From Thermoplasmata archaeon (GTDB lineage Archaea > Thermoplasmatota > Thermoplasmata > Thermoplasmatales > Thermoplasmataceae): a DNA stretch of 12,701 nt. Made by a program: the position numbers and the translations under genes. Of the stretch, positions 7,401 to 12,701 are shown piece after piece. Numbering within the stretch: the stretch's first letter is position 1; every line of letters starts with the position of its first letter. The notes beneath the pieces are model-generated. The model was not told the origin of the DNA. It saw nothing but the letters and a program-made list of their open reading frames with translations, and searched no databases. The stretch covers positions 1 through 12,701 of the forward strand of contig JAJZZQ010000010.1 in assembly GCA_021797525.1 (NCBI GenBank). Direction: 5' to 3'.

Positions 7401-7410
7401 TATTTAATAA
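7401..7410 (-). promoter_or_regulatory. TATA box of the HMGCS-thiolase-DUF35 operon
   Basis: On the minus strand TTATTAAATA is centred about 28 bp before the HMGCS ATG at 7377. This fits an archaeal TATA box with the transcript starting at or very near the ATG; no ribosome-binding site precedes the ATG. Confidence 0.6.
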
Positions 7411-7417
7411 TTTCACG

Positions 7418-7442
7418 AATCGGCATTAGACATATGCCGATT
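7418..7442. promoter_or_regulatory. Perfect 9-bp inverted repeat, candidate operator
   Basis: AATCGGCAT (7418-7426) and ATGCCGATT (7434-7442) are perfect inverted copies around the 7-bp spacer TAGACAT. The site lies 8 bp upstream of the TATA box of the mevalonate operon, next to the BRE position, and about 46 bp upstream of the TATA box of the divergent winged-helix gene. The half-site spacing (16 bp centre to centre) is about one and a half helical turns. The size and place suit a dimeric transcription factor, but no regulator can be named from the sequence. Confidence 0.5.
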
Positions 7443-7487
7443 AATTTACCGCAGGCATTGAAAATTACTTCTGAACAAGAAATGAAA

Positions 7488-7498
7488 CATTATAAATA
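7488..7498 (+). promoter_or_regulatory. TATA box of the small winged-helix gene
   Basis: CATTATAAATA is a near-ideal archaeal TATA box centred at about 7494. Transcription would begin near 7520, giving a leader of about 9 bases that includes GGGGA (7521-7525) just before the ATG at 7529. Confidence 0.6.
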
Positions 7499-7528
7499 TG
7501 CACAAATAATTACTTGAAAAGGGGAACA

Positions 7529-7744
7529 ATGGCTGGACTAAATGTGAACGAGCAGAAGGTTTACGACGCGATAAAGAAGCTTGGCGCTACATCAGAGGAT
7601 AAGATGAAATCCGCCGACGACATCATGAAATCTGCCTCAGTGGGTAAAGCTATTGTAACAGCAGCCCTTCAGTCTCTGAGCCAGAAGGGTCTGGTTAAGA
7701 GGGTTGCCAGACAGAAAAGTGCAGGTTATTACGTTACAAAATGA
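7529..7744 (+). CDS. Small winged helix-turn-helix DNA-binding protein
   Basis: A 71-residue protein (from the ATG at 7529) that is little more than one winged-helix domain: helix 1 in NEQKVYDAIKKLG, helix 2 in SADDIMKSAS, recognition helix in VGKAIVTAALQSLSQKGL, then a basic wing ending in SAGYYVTK. It is rich in Lys and has no ligand or dimer domain. Such proteins act as transcription factors or, when abundant, as chromatin-like proteins; the sequence alone does not decide. The strong TATA box and short leader suggest good expression. An in-frame TTG at 7514 would add five residues, but the ATG is preferred because of the GGGGA before it and the TATA distance. It is transcribed away from the HMGCS operon across a region with a strong inverted repeat, so autoregulation or control of that operon is possible but unproven. 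Confidence 0.8.
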   Translation: MAGLNVNEQKVYDAIKKLGATSEDKMKSADDIMKSASVGKAIVTAALQSLSQKGLVKRVARQKSAGYYVTK

Positions 7745-7747
7745 TGG

Positions 7748-7765
7748 AGTTTTCTACTTTTATTT
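7748..7765 (+). terminator. T-rich stretch after the winged-helix gene, possible archaeal terminator
   Basis: Starting a few bases after the stop codon the sequence has runs of T (GTTTTCTACTTTTATTT) without a hairpin, the usual form of an archaeal intrinsic terminator. The rest of the gap to the DUF373 gene at 7888 holds a TATA-like box and no other gene that I can see. Confidence 0.4.
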
Positions 7766-7776
7766 CATAGAATACG

Positions 7777-7786
7777 TTTATATTTT
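7777..7786 (+). promoter_or_regulatory. Possible TATA box for the DUF373-mptE operon
   Basis: TTTATATTTT lies about 105 bp before the DUF373 ATG and would give a leader of about 80 bases. A leader is expected because the ATG has a good ribosome-binding site, GGGTGA at 7880-7885. A weaker alternative is AGATATAG (about 7854-7861). Confidence 0.3.
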
Positions 7787-7887
7787 AAGAAGTCATATTA
7801 TCTTCCCTGAGCTTCCTGCATATTGACATACATAGGAATATGACAGGAAAATCAGATATAGTGGGAGTGCGTATTAAAGGGTGAAAT

Positions 7888-9036
7888 ATGACATCGCTTG
7901 TGCTTAATGTCGACAGGGACAATGACTACGGGGAAAAAGTAGGCATTGAAGGCCCAGTCGTTGGTTACGAGAACTGTTATAAGGCGGCCTTAAAGCTTAT
8001 AACTTACGACCCTGAAGACTCGGATGCCAACGCGCTTTTTGGAGCCATTAAGCACTATGAAGAACTTTTCAAGAAAGGGGAAAGCGTTGAGATCGCCATG
8101 ATCACTGGCGATTCAGATGTTGGGCCGGTTTCTGATGAAAAAATAGGCAAACAGCTTGATACCCTATTTTCAGAGGGAGGAATTGATGATGTCATTCTGG
8201 TCACTGACGGGGCCGAGGATGACTATATTGTTCCACTGATCCTTTCAAGAAGAAAGATAAGGTATGTCAACCATGTAATTGTAAGGCACAACCAAAACAT
8301 TGAATCAATGTATTATTACATTGTCAAGGCTCTTAAGGACAAGGGCCTGATAAACAAGTTCATAATCCCTCTGGGTCTCATACTTCTAACATACGGACTT
8401 GTATCTTTCGGTTTCTCTGTATACGAGGCAGTTACTAAGGCTTCAATTCTAAATCCAGGAAGTTTTGCAGTTACTCTGGTCACAATAGTTCTTGGAAGCT
8501 ATATGGTGGAAAGAGGATTCGAAATTGGGAAATCACTGAAAAATCTTCTCCTGGCAGTAAGGGATTATGCCCAGGAGACGAGAGTGGTTTTCCTCTCATA
8601 TGTTATATCTGCAAGCCTTATTTTTGTTGGAATTGCATCAAGCTATGTCATAACATCCGCGGATCATGTGACTCCACTTGATGGAGTACTGATATTTTTG
8701 TCACTGTTTGTATGGTGGCTCTACGGGGCTTTCTTCGCTCTGGAAGCAGGTTCCGCTGTGGAGATGTATATAAATAGAAATTTCAACGGCATATTCAGAA
8801 TCATATATGGTCTTATGTTCTCTCTTTCTGTGGCATTCATTCTCTTTGGTATGCTTAACTATATCCGGTACGTCCTTTCTTATATTTCATTCTCAGCAGC
8901 AATAGTAAGCATATTCTTCCTTGTTTTGGGCCTGATTATAGCAATGCTCTCTTCAATGGTTCACCGCTATTTTGCAGATAGGGGTGACATCACAAGTATT
9001 GTGCAGAGCGGAAAAAATACCTCTGAGAACAAATGA
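7888..9036 (+). CDS. DUF373 family membrane protein
   Basis: A 382-residue protein of the archaea-only DUF373 family, whose function is not established. The N-terminal part (1-150) is soluble and begins with the family pattern LVLNVDRDNDYG (4-15) followed by GIEGPVVG (19-26); a second conserved part has MITGDSDVG (71-79) and VILVTDGAEDDY (102-113), which look like acidic, possibly metal- or nucleotide-binding loops. The C-terminal part has six hydrophobic segments at about 156-180, 191-208, 233-256, 265-288, 304-325 and 332-358. There is no signal peptide, so the soluble domain is most likely cytosolic. The ATG has the ribosome-binding site GGGTGA three to four bases upstream. Its stop overlaps the next start as ATGA, so it is translationally coupled to the MptE-like gene. 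Confidence 0.9.
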   Translation: MTSLVLNVDRDNDYGEKVGIEGPVVGYENCYKAALKLITYDPEDSDANALFGAIKHYEELFKKGESVEIAMITGDSDVGPVSDEKIGKQLDTLFSEGGIDDVILVTDGAEDDYIVPLILSRRKIRYVNHVIVRHNQNIESMYYYIVKALKDKGLINKFIIPLGLILLTYGLVSFGFSVYEAVTKASILNPGSFAVTLVTIVLGSYMVERGFEIGKSLKNLLLAVRDYAQETRVVFLSYVISASLIFVGIASSYVITSADHVTPLDGVLIFLSLFVWWLYGAFFALEAGSAVEMYINRNFNGIFRIIYGLMFSLSVAFILFGMLNYIRYVLSYISFSAAIVSIFFLVLGLIIAMLSSMVHRYFADRGDITSIVQSGKNTSENK

Positions 9037-9716
9037 ATCTGAAGGAGTGGTTCCCCCTTTACAGCGAGATTTGCAATAGCCTCTCCATTGATCCTGTATC
9101 AGATTTTATTGCTTCTGTAAGGTTATCCTCAATGATTGGCCCCAGGAATATAGATATCCCAGAGGAATTCAAGGACAGGGAAGTTTCCATATTCGGGCCA
9201 TCCTTGAACATTCGCGAGGCGACTGGAAGAAATGACCTAACTATAGTAGCGGATTCTGGTATTGAAAAGTTTCTTTCCATTTACCGGAGGAATCCAGACA
9301 TAATTGTAACAGATCTGGATGGTGGTATTCCATTGATAAAAAAGTGCAATGAAGAAGGGACATTTCTTTTTTTACATGTGCATGGAGACAACCAGCACCT
9401 GGTACGGGAATTTGTTCCAAGCCTGAATGCAAACTTTATCTGCACTACACAAAATTTTCCCTTGCACAACGTAATGAATTATTACGGTTTCACAGACGGG
9501 GATAGGGCTGTTTTTATATCAATGGCAATGAAGGCCTCATCTGTCACCATTCATGGCTTCGATTTTTGTTCGCCAGTGATAAAGCCATCGATTGATCTGG
9601 AGAGAAAAAAGAAAAAATTGAAAATTGCATCATCTCTGGTATCCATGGCGGACAGAGAGATGAAATCAAGTGGTCTTTCTGGCGTCAGGTTTTTCGATAA
9701 TAATGTACGGGTGTGA
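9033..9716 (+). CDS. mptE: 6-hydroxymethylpterin pyrophosphokinase, MptE-like (DUF115/COG1634)
   Basis: Predicted to transfer pyrophosphate from ATP to 6-hydroxymethyl-dihydropterin in the synthesis of archaeal folate or methanopterin-type C1 carriers. Among 227 residues the family motifs are visible in order: FGPSL (54-58), ADSG (73-76), TDLDGG (93-98), HVHGDN (115-120), GFTDGDRAV (152-160) and GFDF (175-178). The acidic TDLDGG and HGDN motifs are the likely metal and ATP sites, by family comparison. The start overlaps the DUF373 stop as ATGA, with no separate ribosome-binding site. The C1 carrier link fits loosely with purN in the same window, which needs a formylated pterin. The last 51 bp run antisense through the end of comB; both reading frames remain family-like there, so this is a real overlap rather than an obvious frameshift. 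Confidence 0.88.
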   Translation: MNLKEWFPLYSEICNSLSIDPVSDFIASVRLSSMIGPRNIDIPEEFKDREVSIFGPSLNIREATGRNDLTIVADSGIEKFLSIYRRNPDIIVTDLDGGIPLIKKCNEEGTFLFLHVHGDNQHLVREFVPSLNANFICTTQNFPLHNVMNYYGFTDGDRAVFISMAMKASSVTIHGFDFCSPVIKPSIDLERKKKKLKIASSLVSMADREMKSSGLSGVRFFDNNVRV

Positions 9717-10340
9717 ATAGACTGGGACAAAATTGCATGCATCCTTGCGTAGACAGTGTTCCAGGTCCTTTCTATAACCAAGCATCCGCATTCTTCTGGC
9801 CCCTTTAGACTTTCTAACTTTATCAGCAACTTCCGAAAAATCCGGATTCTTTCCCTCTAGAAGGTCTCTTAGGTAACCAGCAAAGTAATTATCCTCATCA
9901 GCAGGCCCGTCTGGTCTGTTTGAAACAATGATAGAGACTGAATCCTCTGATGAAAGCTCCCTGACAACGGCGGATACGTTCACAAAAGAGCCCAGAATAA
10001 TCTTTCCTGTGTTCTTTATTTTCTGAAGAACTAATGTACCATTGGTTGATGTGAATACAACGGTCTTTCCATTGAGGTCGGACTTTAAAATTTCATAAGG
10101 GGAATTGTTTAGGTGAAACCCCCTTATTCTAATCCCCCATCTTTCCCCAACCAGAACGGAATCGGTATGTTTCTCATGAAACTCCCTGGCGGCTCTAATA
10201 GAGTCAGTGGGGTAAACCATGGTTGCGCCTCCGAGAAAAATATATGGTATAGTTGTCGTGGATCTGAAGATATCCACAAGAACCTTTGTGGATTCAGGAA
10301 AATCGTCAGTCTTTCTCCCATCAATTATTTCTACATTCAA
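9666..10340 (-). CDS. comB: 2-phosphosulfolactate phosphatase (ComB family)
   Basis: Family enzyme that removes phosphate from 2-phosphosulfolactate, the second step of the ComABC route to coenzyme M. The motifs are clear (counted from the TTG at 10340): VDIFRSTTTI (22-31), VGERWGIRIRGF (64-75) followed by NSP (79-81), TSTNGT (97-102), GSFVN (117-121) and EDNYFAGYL (149-157). The frame is open to a GTG at 10394, which would add 18 residues. I prefer the TTG at 10340 because it puts the first family strand (NVEII) at the N-terminus, gives 224 residues, near the usual size, and has a TATA-like box (ATTTTATTT, centre 10366) exactly 26 bp upstream. The GTG cannot be excluded. ComA and ComC are not in the window, and coenzyme M is not expected in a non-methanogen, so the physiological product may be sulfolactate itself. 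Confidence 0.9.
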   Translation of the reverse strand: MNVEIIDGRKTDDFPESTKVLVDIFRSTTTIPYIFLGGATMVYPTDSIRAAREFHEKHTDSVLVGERWGIRIRGFHLNNSPYEILKSDLNGKTVVFTSTNGTLVLQKIKNTGKIILGSFVNVSAVVRELSSEDSVSIIVSNRPDGPADEDNYFAGYLRDLLEGKNPDFSEVADKVRKSKGARRMRMLGYRKDLEHCLRKDACNFVPVYSHPYIIIEKPDARKTT

Positions 10341-10361
10341 CTCAAGCCTATATTGACGTTG

Positions 10362-10370
10362 AAATAAAAT
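10362..10370 (-). promoter_or_regulatory. TATA-like box that decides the comB start
   Basis: On the minus strand ATTTTATTT is centred at 10366, 26 bp upstream of the TTG at 10340. If it is the promoter, the longer GTG start at 10394 would not be transcribed. A rival box, CTTTTTATC (about 10421-10429), would serve the GTG. Confidence 0.35.
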
Positions 10371-10428
10371 CTTGCCATCCCATTCAAAGGACACAACAAA
10401 TAGAATGAATGGACCTTTCAGATAAAAA

Positions 10429-10440
10429 GGTTAAAAAGAT
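10429..10440 (+). promoter_or_regulatory. TATA box of the uL11-uL1-uL10-P1 operon
   Basis: GGTTAAAAAGAT lies about 42 bp before the uL11 ATG and would start the transcript near 10460, leaving a leader of some 16 bases that contains GGTG (10465-10468) as ribosome-binding site. The nearby GATAAAAAGG (10421-10430) is an alternative. Confidence 0.45.
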
Positions 10441-10476
10441 GTTAATGATTCTGGATAACTTTAATGGTGTAAAATC

Positions 10477-10947
10477 ATGGCACAATCAGTAGGCGCAATG
10501 GTAGAAGGAGGAAAAGCATCGTCTGGCCCGCCTCTTGGGCCGGCACTTGGCCCACTAGGTCTGAACCTTGCGCAGATCATAAAGGAGATAAATGAAAAGA
10601 CAAAGGACTTTGCAGGAATGCAGGTTCCAATCACAGTAACTGTGGTGGATCCAGCCACAAAGAAGTATGAGATATCCGTTGGAATACCTCCAACTTCTGC
10701 ACTTATAAAAAAGGAGATGGGTATAGAGAAGGGAGCATCAAAGAAGAAAGAGGCAGTTGCTGGCAACGCTACTCTCGAGCAGATAAAGAAGGTTGCACAG
10801 ATGAAGGTTCAGAATATGCTGGCCAAGGATCTTAAGGCAGCTGTTCTTGAAGTTCTGGGTTCCTGCGTCTCTCTTGGCGTAAATGTTGAAGGAAAAGACC
10901 CCAAGGAGTTACAAAGGCTTATAAAGCAAGGAGAGATTTCGATTTAA
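10477..10947 (+). CDS. rpl11: Large ribosomal subunit protein uL11
   Basis: Binds the GTPase-centre RNA of 23S rRNA at the base of the stalk. The 156 residues match archaeal uL11. The N-terminal domain has GGKASSGPPLGPALGPLGLN (12-31), the proline/glycine-rich signature, and a conserved PITVTVVD strand (51-58). The linker is GIPPTSALIKKEMG (69-82). The C-terminal rRNA-binding domain includes KVQNMLAKDLKAAVLEVLGSC (109-129). It is the first gene of the stalk operon, with uL1 50 bp downstream after a structured intergenic RNA. The ATG at 10477 has GGTG eight bases upstream. Confidence 0.98.
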   Translation: MAQSVGAMVEGGKASSGPPLGPALGPLGLNLAQIIKEINEKTKDFAGMQVPITVTVVDPATKKYEISVGIPPTSALIKKEMGIEKGASKKKEAVAGNATLEQIKKVAQMKVQNMLAKDLKAAVLEVLGSCVSLGVNVEGKDPKELQRLIKQGEISI

Positions 10948-10948
10948 G

Positions 10949-10990
10949 CCTGTAGGAGAGGCTTCGGTCTCGCTGGGACTACAGAGGTGC
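10949..10990 (+). promoter_or_regulatory. Structured RNA element before uL1, candidate uL1 autoregulatory site
   Basis: In the 50-bp gap between uL11 and uL1 the transcript can fold into a bipartite hairpin. The outer stem CTGTAG (10950-10955) pairs with CTACAG (10979-10984). The inner stem 10958-10962 pairs with 10967-10971 and is closed by a UUCG tetraloop as C(UUCG)G. Between them is a lopsided internal loop with GA on the left and GCTGGGA on the right. The ribosome-binding site GAGGTG (10984-10989) begins at the foot of the outer stem, eight bases before the uL1 ATG. Archaeal uL1 is known to repress its own message by binding an RNA element that imitates its 23S rRNA site, with two short helices and an asymmetric loop; this element fits in place and shape. 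Binding is inferred. Confidence 0.6.
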
Positions 10991-10997
10991 TAATTTT

Positions 10998-11654
10998 ATG
11001 GCAAGCAAAGATCAGTTGGTAACATTGATAGACGATCTCAAGAAGAATTCCGGAGAGCGCAAATTTCTGGAGAGCCTGGAGATAGCTGTCAATATGAAAG
11101 AAATTGACCTCAGTGATCCGAAGAACAGGATCAACGAGGAGGTAATTCTGCCAAAGGGCAGAGGAAAAGAGCTTAAGGTTGCTCTTATAGGCACTGCTGA
11201 AATGCAGCAGAAGGGTAAGGATGGCACTAATCTGATTTATGGGCCTGAAGATATATCTAAATTTGCCGAGAATAAAAGGGAATTCAAGAAACTTGCCAAT
11301 GGAATAGAATTCTTTGTGGCAGAATCAACTCTTATGGCCAATATAGGTAAGTCTCTTGGAACAGTTCTTGGTCCAAGAGGTAAGATACCAAAGCCTCTAC
11401 CGCCAGGTCAGGACCCGAATCCGATGATTACTGCATTAAAACGAACTGTTAGGGCGAGGAGCAGGGACAGGAGGACATTCCACGTTCCCGTTGGGACCAA
11501 GGAAATGAGCTCCTCCGATCTGGCTGAAAACATCAGGGCGGTTGTAAAGAGGATTGTTGGAAGACTGGAAAAGGGGTATGGCAATCTTGATTCGGTCTAC
11601 CTTAAACCAACAATGGGTAAAGCTGTAAAGATTGAACTGGAGATGATGGAATGA
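10998..11654 (+). CDS. rpl1: Large ribosomal subunit protein uL1
   Basis: Stalk protein of the E-site side that binds 23S rRNA and, in archaea, its own mRNA as a translational repressor. The 218 residues match the archaeal family. Visible landmarks are the rRNA-binding segment NMKEIDLSDPKNRINEE (32-48) with LPKGRGK, the GTVLGPRGKIPKPLPPG segment (121-137), and the final strand KAVKIELEMME that returns to domain I. The ribosome-binding site GAGGTG is eight bases before the ATG and adjoins the RNA hairpin described in the gap before the gene. Its stop overlaps the uL10 start as ATGA, so the two are translationally coupled and repression of uL1 should lower uL10 as well. Confidence 0.98.
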   Translation: MASKDQLVTLIDDLKKNSGERKFLESLEIAVNMKEIDLSDPKNRINEEVILPKGRGKELKVALIGTAEMQQKGKDGTNLIYGPEDISKFAENKREFKKLANGIEFFVAESTLMANIGKSLGTVLGPRGKIPKPLPPGQDPNPMITALKRTVRARSRDRRTFHVPVGTKEMSSSDLAENIRAVVKRIVGRLEKGYGNLDSVYLKPTMGKAVKIELEMME

Positions 11655-12610
11655 GAAGCCCGGCAGCCTGGAAGATACAGAGAGTTGACAGAATGGCCAG
11701 GGAGCTTCAGGAGAGCCCGGTCACAGCAGTTGTTAGCATTAAGGGTATACGGAACAATCAGCTTCAGAAGATAAGGAGCGACCTTAGAAACGATCTGAAA
11801 ATAGAAGTTGTAAGGAACAGGCTATTCCTTAAGGCTCTTGAAAAGGTTAAAAAGGAAAACATTGGCAAACTTCAGGAATTTACTGAAGGCCAGCTTGCGG
11901 TTGTCACAACAAAATTCGACCCGTCAAAACTAAACAGAGTTCTGCAGGGGACAAAACAGAAGGCAGCAGCGAGAGGTGGAGAAATTGCCGAGGACGACAT
12001 TGTCATTCCTGAAATGGCCACAAATTTTCCGCCTGGGCCAATGATTAGTGAATTTCAGAAAGCAGGACTCCAGACAGCAATTGAGAAAGGTAAGATTGTC
12101 ATAAAAAAGGAAACCGTGTATGTCAAAAAAGGAGAGGCAATTCCTAAGGACAAGGCAAAAATCCTTGAAAAATTGGAGATCCTTCCTGTCACAGTAGGTC
12201 TGGATGTAATTGCAGCATACCAGGACGGGCTTATCTTTGATAGAGAGGCCATGTCCATAACCCTGGAACAGATAGTTGGTAACATTGCAGCAGCATTCTC
12301 CCAAGCCAAAGGTTTGGCTCTGGAGGCACTGTTCCTTGTACCTGCCATTGTACCGGATCTTATAGTCAAGGCCAGGCTCAATGCAGAGCAGTTAGCCCTT
12401 GAAACTGGATATGTGGACGCTTCCAATGTAGAATTATTTATACTGAAAGCTATTAGGGAAGCCACAGCTTTAAACAGCACCATATCCGGCGGGGAGGGTG
12501 AAGGCAAAGCACCTGACCGTGATAGCAAAAAGAAGGAAGAGGCAAAGAACGAGCCCCAGGAAAGTGACCAGGATCGTGTGTCTGAGGGACTGAGTTCATT
12601 GTTTGGATAA
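11651..12610 (+). CDS. rplP0: Large ribosomal subunit protein uL10 (stalk base, P0)
   Basis: Anchors the ribosomal stalk: its N-terminal domain (about 1-105) binds 23S rRNA and uL11, and the C-terminal helices bind P1 dimers that recruit translation factors. The 319 residues include the archaeal/eukaryotic insertion domain (about 106-190, around EMATNFPPGPMISEF), the helical spine for P1 dimers (about 205-275), a charged low-complexity hinge (about 278-305, many Lys, Glu and Asp) and the conserved C-terminal stalk tail SEGLSSLFG. The start ATG lies in the ATGA overlap with uL1; a second in-frame ATG at residue 15 is unlikely because the conserved WK segment lies before it. Confidence 0.97.
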   Translation: MRSPAAWKIQRVDRMARELQESPVTAVVSIKGIRNNQLQKIRSDLRNDLKIEVVRNRLFLKALEKVKKENIGKLQEFTEGQLAVVTTKFDPSKLNRVLQGTKQKAAARGGEIAEDDIVIPEMATNFPPGPMISEFQKAGLQTAIEKGKIVIKKETVYVKKGEAIPKDKAKILEKLEILPVTVGLDVIAAYQDGLIFDREAMSITLEQIVGNIAAAFSQAKGLALEALFLVPAIVPDLIVKARLNAEQLALETGYVDASNVELFILKAIREATALNSTISGGEGEGKAPDRDSKKKEEAKNEPQESDQDRVSEGLSSLFG

Positions 12611-12617
12611 AAGGAGG
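12611..12617 (+). promoter_or_regulatory. Strong ribosome-binding site of the P1 gene
   Basis: AAGGAGG starts directly after the uL10 stop and lies eight bases before the P1 ATG. It is the strongest Shine-Dalgarno match in the window, which suits a protein needed in several copies per ribosome, unlike uL10 and uL1. Confidence 0.7.
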
Positions 12618-12625
12618 GAACACAA

Positions 12626-12701
12626 ATGGAATATATATATGGAGCACTGCTGCTACATTCAGCAGGAAAGGAAATAGACGAAGCTAATTTGCAGAAGGTA
12701 C
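12626..12701 (+). CDS. rpl12: Ribosomal stalk protein P1 (archaeal L12), 5' part
   Basis: The frame from the ATG at 12626 gives MEYIYGALLLHSAGK followed by EIDEANLQKV, which is the well-conserved N-terminal dimerisation helix region of archaeal P1/L12 (typically MEYIYAALLLHSAGKEI). The gene is cut by the end of the window after 25 codons; the full protein should be about 100-110 residues with an acidic hinge and a C-terminal tail like that of uL10. It dimerises and binds the uL10 spine helices, and is placed as expected for the fourth gene of the uL11-uL1-uL10-P1 operon. Confidence 0.95.
   Translation, partial: MEYIYGALLLHSAGKEIDEANLQKV

Noticed and set aside
9666..9716. mptE/comB overlap as a frameshift artefact
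   Set aside because: Both C-termini read smoothly and the comB end (HPYIIIEKP) looks like a normal beta strand, so I keep the overlap as real, with the caveat given in the findings.
12055..12528. Long minus-strand open frame (157 codons) inside the uL10 gene
   Set aside because: It is antisense to a certain ribosomal protein gene, has no family resemblance and no promoter or ribosome-binding site; it reflects the codon bias of uL10.
1..12701. CRISPR array, insertion sequence, prophage or defence system
   Set aside because: There are no regularly spaced repeats, transposase motifs, terminal inverted repeats or known defence domains; the gene set is core housekeeping.

Overview
The window comes from a euryarchaeon, most likely of the Thermoplasmata (Thermoplasmatales or a relative). 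It carries archaeal-type DNA replication and repair genes (Hef-like helicase, RFC small subunit), the archaeal HMG-CoA synthase/thiolase/DUF35 mevalonate cluster, archaea-only families (DUF373, MptE, ComB) and the archaeal ribosomal order uL11-uL1-uL10-P1. Several genes have a TATA-like box about 26-28 bp upstream of the start codon, as expected for leaderless archaeal transcripts, while genes inside operons have GGTGA/GAGG ribosome-binding sites. G+C looks moderate by eye. The Thermoplasmata assignment is an inference from gene flavour and gene set, not from a search.

Layout. (1) 1-360: the 3' part of an NTF2/SnoaL-like gene, then a minus-strand tRNA-Ala(CGC). (2) 384-2940: a Hef-type helicase without nuclease domain reads rightward from a TATA element that also suits the divergent tRNA, and meets the clamp-loader gene rfcS tail to tail with 4 bp between stops. 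(3) 3097-4721: purN (purine synthesis) converges on a CPBP-type intramembrane protease gene; their stop codons overlap. (4) 4764-7377, minus strand: the operon HMG-CoA synthase -> thiolase -> DUF35 zinc-ribbon protein, the first steps of the mevalonate pathway to archaeal lipids. (5) 7378-7528: a divergent promoter region with a perfect 9-bp inverted repeat, then a small winged-helix DNA-binding protein. (6) 7888-9716: a membrane DUF373 gene translationally coupled to an MptE-like pterin pyrophosphokinase gene. It overlaps convergently by 51 bp with comB (2-phosphosulfolactate phosphatase). (7) 10477-12701: the ribosomal stalk operon uL11-uL1-uL10(P0)-P1, with a structured RNA element before uL1 that is a good candidate for uL1 autoregulation. 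The P1 gene runs off the window.

The most unusual point is the thiolase. It is an obvious member of the mevalonate-complex thiolase family and sits in the expected operon. At the positions of the nucleophilic Cys, the Cys of the HDCF motif and the His of the GHP motif it carries Thr, Ser and Asn. Its partner HMG-CoA synthase keeps its Glu-Cys-His catalytic set, and DUF35 keeps its four zinc cysteines. This suggests a thiolase that has become a structural pseudoenzyme or uses different chemistry, so acetoacetyl-CoA may be made elsewhere. No mobile element, CRISPR array or stretch of more than 300 bp without a gene was seen.
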